This document shows positions 40,001 to 45,770 of a stretch of DNA of 55,873 nucleotides, in pieces (the stretch's first letter is position 1; every line of letters begins with the position of its first letter). Position numbers and translations under genes: made by a program. Origin of the DNA: Deltaproteobacteria bacterium (GTDB lineage Bacteria > Desulfobacterota > Desulfarculia > Desulfarculales > Desulfarculaceae). The stretch is taken from positions 1-55,873 of the forward strand of contig JAHLLK010000036.1 of the NCBI GenBank assembly GCA_020444165.1, read 5' to 3'. The notes beneath the pieces are model-generated. The model worked only from the letters and a program-made list of their open reading frames with translations. It had not been told where the DNA came from and did not search any database.

Positions 40001-40826
40001 GTACGAGGCCGATCCCGGGAACACCGGCCTGGGCATGGACGCCCGCGCGGCCGCCTCGGAGCTGCGCGGGGCAGAGGGCGAGGAAATGTCGGCCGCCCTG
40101 GACGCCCGCGACGCCTATGAGGCGCGGCGCGGGGGCGGCGCGCCCGAGGCGCCGCCAACTGGTCCTCCTGACAACCCCCCCGCCAGCCCGCCCGCTGTTC
40201 CCCCCAGCGGTCCTCCCAGCAGCCCCGCGGAGGCGCCGGGCCCAAGCTCCCCCGCGGAGGCCGGTACCCCGGCCGGCCCGGAGGCCGGCCTCGCGGTGCA
40301 GACCGGCGACCGCCAGGAGGTGGCTGGCGAACTCCGCGGAATAATGCGGGAGATGGGCGGCACCTATCGCGAGGATGCGGAAGAGCTGCGCGGGGGCTCG
40401 GCCCCCAACGAAGGCACCCACGATGACCTGGGAGCGGGCTCAGCCGAGGAAGGCAGGCGGGGTTTCTCGCGTCAAACCTACGTGCTGGACACCAACACCG
40501 GTGAGTACCGCCCCCTGATCGGTAACGCCCAGGCGGATTACCAGCCCGGCGAAAACGAGTTGATGGTGGACCAGATGCGCTTTGACAACAGCCTGCGGGT
40601 CGTCAGGCAGGGGGCGGGAGTGGATGCGGCCGCGGCCCAGGAAGGCCTGCAATACCTGGACGAAAACTTGCCCCCGGCCGAACCTTTTCCCCAAACCGCC
40701 ACGGCGCCGGACAGCCCCCCGCCGGGTCAGCCTTGGGCCGGCGTGGAAGGTGACGACAGCCCGGCAGGGGTGGACAGACAAATCGAAGACTTGCTGAAAG
40801 ACCTGGACCGGGAAGATGACGATTAG
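37005..40826 (+). CDS. Large multi-domain membrane protein of unknown function
   Basis: A 1273-residue protein with AGGAGG upstream. About six or seven membrane segments lie in residues 20-225, then a soluble loop with six cysteines or fewer (CRECTPTVGVMIWDGKKW near 296-313), another hydrophobic stretch (327-345) and a Pro-rich spacer (375-400). A highly charged coiled coil follows (about 440-500), then an Ala/Gly-rich region (585-780), a low-complexity Pro/Gly/Ala stretch, two copies of an 83-84-residue repeat (from about 899 and 983: R-R-x-V-W-E-A-E through A-R-D-A-Y-E-A-x-R-G-G-G-A-P), another Pro-rich stretch, and a unique C-terminus (FSRQTYVLDTNTGEYRPLIG, about 1160 on). I do not recognise the family. 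Size and layout suggest a membrane-tethered scaffold or a long surface or partition-like protein. Confidence 0.75.
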   Translation: MQQNQPPRRWGPVIQAGAKGLAKSLVLSGVLLGSGLLLTHQLQQPFLGWVWMLLGSFAMMAWTYRRQWRLLWLACLSPPLVAAASYLTQIAVFGGKPDLLWLGGAALAGLVVGIVRGRTHEVFVKGQAIYARRTIGYLFIWLICYLLGQFFSMLGHKNLVNIGRVSGAFSTAMLLAVSLMLLAKYANQKKTLKLALSKSTLAVILTMFLAGSALGGLSLAVASGLPAPDEYVPPIPPGKQFYPDLVDPLGCSVTGQLYWYRHIDIPGQPGFRKLESRPHVVSIRKYCQAHPTTFICRECTPTVGVMIWDGKKWPDLLDNPQAADAGLISSILILLGAMGGSVSTAMAEAMRQAGQAAAAALQPGDFRGQPGGGEAGPPPPPPDTGFPDYTPPTRPTPDIINPYEGAPFETDGKGNYWAPNEHGEWQWLGAGEALEAAAALQGELNQRGRERRDFEEDSRQATALAQAQARERDEAERRARREREAQRQAAREQDDARREALLTGIQHTLTDLDGDPRQGELLGELADLLQSGDTAGAALLWGHLRGERQSQLDAWQQEAKEAAKRGEAWGKAETTAIIARDLSKAALAAATAQLTATAGVAVATMAGGAALGSVGAAEEGTVLTEDGTGIRFDTRQGAIGMVKGVKAAASAAIGGVDAGGSRVIATAKVATGAALDMGETYGVTGGDVKKTLISGAMSVVKGATDEVLDQRALDRATAGLAPGQSLGQNATDIWHAASKSANSVMHNTAQGVFIQDKGLSDAVGGALYTEALGLGGKGLLGAATSHPGYTGTGMEGDSAPSRTGQATDLPPAEAPNQAPGRAVSGGEPEEGAGVLPGRGEAEAAPGAGAGTPAAEGESGTQARTQGQASDPEGQPPGRAAPEMTPAEQATAREAEWMNARRGVWEAESRAARAQAEFEADPQHAGKGNAAQQAAAELRTAQARETEAARSARDAYEATRGGGAPPETPADREAAASAAHRDSRRVVWEAEQRAARARAEYEADPGNTGLGMDARAAASELRGAEGEEMSAALDARDAYEARRGGGAPEAPPTGPPDNPPASPPAVPPSGPPSSPAEAPGPSSPAEAGTPAGPEAGLAVQTGDRQEVAGELRGIMREMGGTYREDAEELRGGSAPNEGTHDDLGAGSAEEGRRGFSRQTYVLDTNTGEYRPLIGNAQADYQPGENELMVDQMRFDNSLRVVRQGAGVDAAAAQEGLQYLDENLPPAEPFPQTATAPDSPPPGQPWAGVEGDDSPAGVDRQIEDLLKDLDREDDD

Positions 40827-40886
40827 CCGGGAGACGGTTGCCGCATACCGCTCGCGTGCTCTCTTACTGCAAAAAAAGGTAGGCCG

Positions 40887-42032
40887 ATGTCCTCAATAAC
40901 TGGCCCGGCCAGCGTGAATGTCTCCGCCGCTGAACTGAGCTGGCTGCTGGCTCGCCATCGAGTAAATCCCGCGGCCTGCGACCTTTTCCAGGCCGCGGCA
41001 AGGGTTGCGGCCGACGACGGGGCCGAGGAGCGCCTGCGGGATGCCGGGTTCCTAAACCAGGACCTGGGCGCGGCCTTGCGGGCTGCGGTCCAGACGGGTT
41101 TCACGCTCCAAGCGCGATACGCGGATCTGGACGCCCTGGGCCGGGGGCTGTATTTCGCGGGGGAGGGGGGCGCCGCAGGGACCGGTGGCCTTTTGGTTTG
41201 GCAGCGCCCCGGCGGCGATTACCGGCTCACCTATCCGGCCGATCAGGTGGAGTTGTTGCGGCAAACCACCGGGTTGTTGAGCCCGGTGGAGGCTGCGCCG
41301 CCGCCCCTGTTCGAAGGGATCTTTACCGGGCCGGCCCTGACGGCTTTGGCCACGGTGATCGACTATCTGCGGACGCTTTATGCCGCCTCGCTCCTGGAGC
41401 GCCGGGGACTGCCGGGTCTCCTGATCCGCCGGGAGGATCTGGCCGCCCAGCTGAGCGCCGCCAAGGAGAACCGGGACTACCGGTCGCTGGTGGCCCTGTG
41501 GCAGGCCTTGGCGCCCAGCCTGATATCCGCTGACCCCGCCGGGCTGGCGGCGGGGATTGCGGATTTGAGCCAGGTGGGATTGCTGCTGCCCGTGGAGCAA
41601 GGCCAGGGGGGCTGGTCTCCCGCCGGGGAACTGGTGGGCATGGCCCAGAATCTGTTGGTGCCCCTGGGCTCCCTGTGGTTGGCAGGCGGGGGGACGGACT
41701 CCGCGGCTCCCCGGCAACTGATCGCAGTCAGAGGGAATTCCTTGTGGCTGGGGGAACTCCGCGGGGAGGCGGCGGAAAGCACCGCGGGAGTGAGGCTGCG
41801 CGCCGTGGACGGTCTGGTGCTCCTGACGGAAATCCAAGGCTTCTTCGCGGCGGCTATCCTGGCGGCGGGCCAGCCCAAGCCGGAAGCAGCGGTAAGCGCC
41901 CCGGCAGCCGAACCAGGGAAGGCGGCAAGCCGGGAACCCGGCGCGGCGGCGCCAAAAAGGTTTTGCACGGCCTGTGGCGCCAAACTCAAGCCAGGTCGCA
42001 ACTTCTGCACGAACTGCGGGGCGAAGTTGTAA
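40887..42032 (+). CDS. Zinc-ribbon protein of unknown function (C-terminal ribbon)
   Basis: A 381-residue soluble protein. Most of it (1-330) is an alpha/beta region I do not recognise (VNVSAAELSWLLARHRVNPA, GGLLVWQRPGGDYRLTYPAD, AVRGNSLWLGELRGEA). An Ala/Pro-rich linker leads to a C-terminal zinc ribbon (C360-x2-C363, C374-x2-C377). It lies 60 nt after the 1273-residue membrane protein and 26 nt before another zinc-ribbon gene. Ribbons at opposite ends in neighbouring proteins suggest a shared binding surface or partner. The ribosome site before ATG 40887 is weak (AAAAGGTAGG). Confidence 0.75.
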   Translation: MSSITGPASVNVSAAELSWLLARHRVNPAACDLFQAAARVAADDGAEERLRDAGFLNQDLGAALRAAVQTGFTLQARYADLDALGRGLYFAGEGGAAGTGGLLVWQRPGGDYRLTYPADQVELLRQTTGLLSPVEAAPPPLFEGIFTGPALTALATVIDYLRTLYAASLLERRGLPGLLIRREDLAAQLSAAKENRDYRSLVALWQALAPSLISADPAGLAAGIADLSQVGLLLPVEQGQGGWSPAGELVGMAQNLLVPLGSLWLAGGGTDSAAPRQLIAVRGNSLWLGELRGEAAESTAGVRLRAVDGLVLLTEIQGFFAAAILAAGQPKPEAAVSAPAAEPGKAASREPGAAAPKRFCTACGAKLKPGRNFCTNCGAKL

Positions 42033-42058
42033 GCCGCGCCATGGCAGGGGAGATAACG

Positions 42059-42757
42059 ATGCCTAATTGCCCAAGCTGTGGCGCGGAAACGGGCCCCGGC
42101 GAAAAATTCTGCGGGGCCTGCGGCCAAAAGCTGGCGGACGCCGCGACGCGGGGCGGCGCTAACAAGGGGGGCCCCGCCCTTGCGGCCCCGCCCTCCGAGG
42201 CTTACCCGCCGGACCCGGGCTCTGCCGGACGCGTGGAATCCCCGGGGGGAGCCCCGGCGGAACCGCCCCAAAGCCTGCACTCCCAGGCCCTCCCCGCGGG
42301 GGGTGCTCGCGGCGCGGCGCCGGCAGCGCCAACTACCCGGGCCGGGGTCGGCCCGTCGCCCGTGCTGGTTCATTTGTTGCGTTTTCTGGTTCAGATGGCG
42401 GCGCTTATCCTGGGCATGCTGGCCGCCATGTTGCTGGGGCGCGTCATGGGGGAGCTGGACTGGGATAGGGATTTCGTGGTGCCTGTCGTGGTGTTGATCG
42501 GCATCGCAGGCGCGGGCGCCGCCGCCTGGACCCTGCTCAGGTTGACCAAGGCCAGGAAAAGCACCTGGCGGCTTTACGGTAAACTGAAAGCCCATGCGCT
42601 CGTGGCCGCCCTGGGGGAGGCGGTTTGGTTCCTCATCCTGTTCCTCACGGAAGCCACGCCGCATGATCCCTTCTTTTTCGTGTTTTTCCTTGCGGTCACC
42701 TTGCTGGCGGCCATTGTGCTCCAACTGGTTGACCGGGTTGCTCTGACCGGAGCTTGA
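42059..42757 (+). CDS. Zinc-ribbon membrane protein of unknown function (N-terminal ribbon)
   Basis: A 232-residue protein with an N-terminal zinc ribbon (C4-x2-C7, C18-x2-C21), a disordered Pro/Ala-rich linker (about 28-100) and three or four membrane helices (LRFLVQMAALILGMLAAMLL; VVPVVVLIGIAGAGAAAWTL; ALGEAVWFLILFL; FFFVFFLAVTLLAAIVLQLV). ATG 42059 has GGGGAG upstream and is preferred over ATG 42041. Zinc ribbon plus helices is a common layout in small bacterial membrane proteins of unknown role. It is the fourth gene of the 35.5-43.2 kb group and starts 26 nt after the third. Confidence 0.78.
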   Translation: MPNCPSCGAETGPGEKFCGACGQKLADAATRGGANKGGPALAAPPSEAYPPDPGSAGRVESPGGAPAEPPQSLHSQALPAGGARGAAPAAPTTRAGVGPSPVLVHLLRFLVQMAALILGMLAAMLLGRVMGELDWDRDFVVPVVVLIGIAGAGAAAWTLLRLTKARKSTWRLYGKLKAHALVAALGEAVWFLILFLTEATPHDPFFFVFFLAVTLLAAIVLQLVDRVALTGA

Positions 42758-42836
42758 AACCCTGGGGCCAGTCAAAAACCTTGCCCTCCAGTGCGAGGTC
42801 GCTCCCGGGATTCTCAGGCTTGAGGAGCTGCAGGAT

Positions 42837-43163
42837 ATGCATGATCCCCTCTGGTTGGTGCGGGAGCTGTCCTGGTTCCCCCGGGAATCGGATCAGCTGG
42901 CCGGCAAGTGTGAGATAAAGGGTGTTTCCACCAGGGATATGCAGCGAGCCTGGGGCCGGCCGCCCGATGACCCCATGCTGGCCAGTTTTCCCGTAGGGCG
43001 GCCGCAGGCCGCCTGGTTGGCCCGGCATGTGCCGGTGGAAATACGGCTGGATCGTTTCGATTATTTCGTGGAAACCTGCACCAAGGATTGGGACCAAACC
43101 CAAAAGGACCAGGGCTTCCTGGGGCAGTATCCCCCGCCTTGTGATTTTCTGGAAAGCGAATAA
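42837..43163 (+). CDS. Small protein of unknown function, end of the zinc-ribbon gene group
   Basis: A 108-residue protein starting at ATG 42837 with GAGGAG 9 nt upstream. The frame is open back to 42747, and the upstream codons (VKNLALQCEVAPGILRLEEL) also look coding, so the protein may be longer from a non-ATG start. It is rich in Trp, Pro and acidic residues (DPLWLVRELSWFPRE; RLDRFDYFVETCTKDWDQ), with no membrane segment and no family that I recognise. It follows the zinc-ribbon membrane gene by 79 nt and is probably in the same transcript. Confidence 0.6.
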   Translation: MHDPLWLVRELSWFPRESDQLAGKCEIKGVSTRDMQRAWGRPPDDPMLASFPVGRPQAAWLARHVPVEIRLDRFDYFVETCTKDWDQTQKDQGFLGQYPPPCDFLESE

Positions 43164-43559
43164 CGATCAGATTTTGAGCGAGACGCCACAGGCAACGGCA
43201 AGGCAGCTGGGGTCTTTGGGGGTGGCAGCGGAGGGCTGGGAGGTCTGGGATTTTCCCTGCATCTCTCTGGAAGCAAGGCTCAGTTGGTCAGACCTTAAAG
43301 TATAACTAATTGTTTTGTTGGCGCTTTATGTTGGGAAGTCGTTCTTGGGCCTATCGCCAGGCAAATGGGGCGGACGCCATCGGAAGGGGAGGGCAGCCCT
43401 GCCCCTGGGAAGAAACCGGCTCGTATGGCGCTCAGGGTTCCGTCATGATCTCCGCAGCCCGCCTGGGTTGCTTGTGCGCCTACCTAATCCGCTTAGAGTC
43501 AAATAATCGCATTGGAGCATTAACTTCTTAAAGGTATCTGCCAAACTTAAAATGAGAGC
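43164..43559. other. Gene-free stretch after the zinc-ribbon group
   Basis: I see no coding frame with a ribosome site, no terminator with a T run and no recognisable RNA in this stretch. GC falls toward its end (43480-43560), where element C begins. Confidence 0.45.
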
Positions 43560-43560
43560 G

Positions 43561-43770
43561 ATGCACGGTGTGTCCTGCACCGTGCATCTTGGAGTATTGG
43601 CAAAAGCGTGGTTTTGCCAATACTCACAAATCACTCGCCTTATAGGGGCGTGATTTGGCGGAACATCCTGGGCCCGCTTGAGGCCGATTGCGCACAACAA
43701 ACCGTCTAAATATGACGCAAGCGACTGTTTTAAATGCAATATATTCGTAATTGCCGTGCAGCGGCCTCAA
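43561..43770 (+). repeat. Multi-hairpin element, copy C
   Basis: H1 ATGCACGGTG (43561-43570) pairs with 43578-43587. H2 GAGTATTGGCAAAA (43592-43605) pairs perfectly with 43612-43625 around GCGTGG. H3 CAAATCAC (43627-43634) pairs with GTGATTTG (43650-43657). H4 (43658-43677) keeps GCGG...CCGC but has lost some pairs. H5 TTGAGGCCG (43678-43686) pairs with CGGCCTCAA (43762-43770) around an AT-rich interior. It is the closest match to copy B, in the opposite orientation. The remaining 43771-44094 holds no gene that I can support. Confidence 0.88.
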
Positions 43771-44094
43771 AATAGAAGACCTCGCTCAGCCGCTTGACCG
43801 ATCCATTTCCCGCAGGGCCTTGGGGGAAACTGCTTGAGACATCTGCGAGCCGGCCGGTCCCCATGCCGTCCCGGCAACCTCCCGACCCCACCTTTGCTTG
43901 TCATCCGCGGCGGCCGCTGCTCCTCCCGGGGGGAGTAGGCCGCCTGCCTGGACCGCCGTGCCAAGGCCCCGGCCCGCGGCAGGTATCGGCAAGGCGGCGG
44001 CTTGATCCCGGGTCCGGGTCCGGGTCCCGGCCCGTTTTCGGTCACCTTCCGGATGATCCGGCAGGCCGATTCGCGACGAAAGGAGAATGGATTC

Positions 44095-45246
44095 TTGGAC
44101 CGTTTACAGCGCGAAAACCTGGACAGGCTGCTTCAGCCCCGTAGCGGCCCCCTGATCTCCCTGTTCCTGCCCATGCACCGTGAGCCCACCGGGGCGCAGG
44201 AAGACCGCATCAGGTTGAAAAACCTGCTGGCCCAAGTGGAGGAGGATCTCCAAAGCGCGGGCCTCTCCCGGCCGGAGGCCCAGGATATCCTGCGGTCTTT
44301 GCGGCAGCAGGACGAAAGCGGCGACCTTTGGCGACCGCGCGGCGACGGCCTGGCCGTCTTCGGGTGGCCCGGCGGAGCCGAAACTTTCCGCCTTCCTCTG
44401 GATTTTCAGGAATTGGCCGTGGTAGGCGAACGGTTCCACTTGAAGCCGTTGTTGCCCCTGGTTTCGCCCGACGGCCTGTTCCATCTGTTGGCACTCAGCC
44501 AGAAGCATACCCGCCTCTATTTGCTATCGCGCCTGAGCATCAAGGAACTGGAGGTGCCGGATCTGCCGGTGAGCATGGCCGAGGTGCTGCGCTTCGACGA
44601 TCCGGAGAAGCAGTTGCAGATGCACAGCGGAACCGAGCCTCGCCCGGGAGGCCGGGCCGCCATGTTTCACGGCCAGGGGGTGGGGATCGATGACAACCTG
44701 GAGCATCTGGAGCGCTTCTCCCTGGCCCTCCAGCGCCCCCTGGCCAAGTACCTGGCGGAAAAACGGATTCCGCTGATGCTGGCAGGCGGGCAACCTCTCC
44801 TGTCGGTCTTTCGGAAGCGGGCCGCCGGCCTGGAGCCGAGCGAGGAAGTGTTGGATATCAATCCGGACAGCTTGAGCCAAAAGGAACTGCACGAAAAGGC
44901 TTGGCAAGGATTTTCCCATTTCCATGAGCTTCGTCTGGCCGAGGAAACCGGACGCTACCAGGAAAAGGAAGCCCAGGGCCTGGCCAGTCATGGCCTCCGC
45001 GAGATTCTGGCCGCCGCGGCCAACCATCGCGTGGACACCCTGTACGTGGCCTTGGACCGGCAGGTCTGGGGCCGCCGGGACTCCGCTACCGGCCAAGTGC
45101 AGGTCGCGGACGCGCAGGAGCCGGGCTTGGAGGACCTTCTCAACCAGGCGGCCCTGGAAACCCTCGGTGGCGGCGGTGTGGTCTTCGCGCTCGAGACGAG
45201 CCAGGTGCCGGGCGGCAGCCTGGCCGCGGCCATAATGCGGTATTGA
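44095..45246 (+). CDS. Bacterial archaeo-eukaryotic release factor (baeRF) family protein
   Basis: A 383-residue cytosolic protein related to the central/C-terminal domains of archaeal and eukaryotic peptide release factor 1, as in the bacterial baeRF families (closest in pattern to family 3). Supporting stretches are LLQPRSGPLISLFLPMHR at the start, RIRLKNLLAQVEEDL, FHLKPLLPL followed by LALSQKHTRLYLLSR, EKQLQMHSG, and HRVDTLYVALDRQVWG near the end. Members are thought to act on ribosomes or RNA under stress; this is not shown for this protein. I chose TTG 44095 because AAAGGAG lies 9 nt upstream; in-frame ATG 44053 or 44002 would add a weak Pro/Gly tail. Single gene between elements C and D. 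Confidence 0.85.
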   Translation: MDRLQRENLDRLLQPRSGPLISLFLPMHREPTGAQEDRIRLKNLLAQVEEDLQSAGLSRPEAQDILRSLRQQDESGDLWRPRGDGLAVFGWPGGAETFRLPLDFQELAVVGERFHLKPLLPLVSPDGLFHLLALSQKHTRLYLLSRLSIKELEVPDLPVSMAEVLRFDDPEKQLQMHSGTEPRPGGRAAMFHGQGVGIDDNLEHLERFSLALQRPLAKYLAEKRIPLMLAGGQPLLSVFRKRAAGLEPSEEVLDINPDSLSQKELHEKAWQGFSHFHELRLAEETGRYQEKEAQGLASHGLREILAAAANHRVDTLYVALDRQVWGRRDSATGQVQVADAQEPGLEDLLNQAALETLGGGGVVFALETSQVPGGSLAAAIMRY

Positions 45247-45352
45247 GGAAGGACGGCCGGGCGGCTCGCGCGGGCCGGCAAGGGCGCCCGCCCGGCCAGG
45301 CCGGCCCCGTTGTCACCCTGACGGCAGGATTTGTGGGAGAGTCGAGGTTACT

Positions 45353-45518
45353 CAAAAACGGGGTTTTGCCAAGCCTAACAAATTGCAAGTTTTTTTAAGC
45401 CTGCAATTTGGCGGGCCATCCTTGGCCCGCATCGGCCCTTGCCTGCCGTAATCATGTTTCATAGCCATTTATGACATAATATCAACACGTTTAATGAGTT
45501 TCACCATGCAATGGCCTC
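45353..45518 (+). repeat. Multi-hairpin element, copy D (5' part degenerate)
   Basis: H1 is missing. H2 survives as CAAAA-ACGGGG-TTTTG (45353-45368). H3 CAAATTGCA (45379-45387) pairs with TGCAATTTG (45402-45410). H4 GCGGGCCA/TGGCCCGC (45411-45430, loop TCCT) is perfect. H5 GGCCCTTGC (45434-45442) pairs with GCAATGGCC (45508-45516) with one mismatch around an AT-rich interior. It lies between the baeRF and P-ATPase genes. The rest of that gap (45247-45352, 45519-45770) has no gene I can support. Confidence 0.75.
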
Positions 45519-45770
45519 AAATTGCATTTGCGCTCCTTTCCAAGTCCAGAACGCCAAAACTCGGGCTACCCCCCCAGGATACGGCAAGCTGGGCGCAGTT
45601 GAAACCGGTGTTGCACCACACCGCGGGGTGCCGGATCGGCAAAACCGGAGAACCTCCCGGATACTTGGAGCTGTTTTGGGGCATTCCAGCCGGCCGCCAC
45701 CAACTGGAGGCTCTGAGCATGCTCGGCAAACCTGCCCACAGTGAGGCCCGGAGCGGAAAGTGGAACTGAT

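Noticed and set aside
37005..40826. Polymorphic toxin or conjugation protein
   Set aside because: The large protein has a glycine/alanine-rich middle and repeats, but I see no toxin motif at the C-terminus, no immunity-like gene after it and no transfer genes around it.
43315..43531. Overlapping short frames in the 43.2-44.1 kb gap
   Set aside because: Frames of similar length occur in several phases with no ribosome site or codon pattern, so I treat the region as non-coding.
45494..45769. 91-codon frame between element D and the P-ATPase
   Set aside because: No ribosome site, no recognisable content, and its start lies inside the H5 module of element D.
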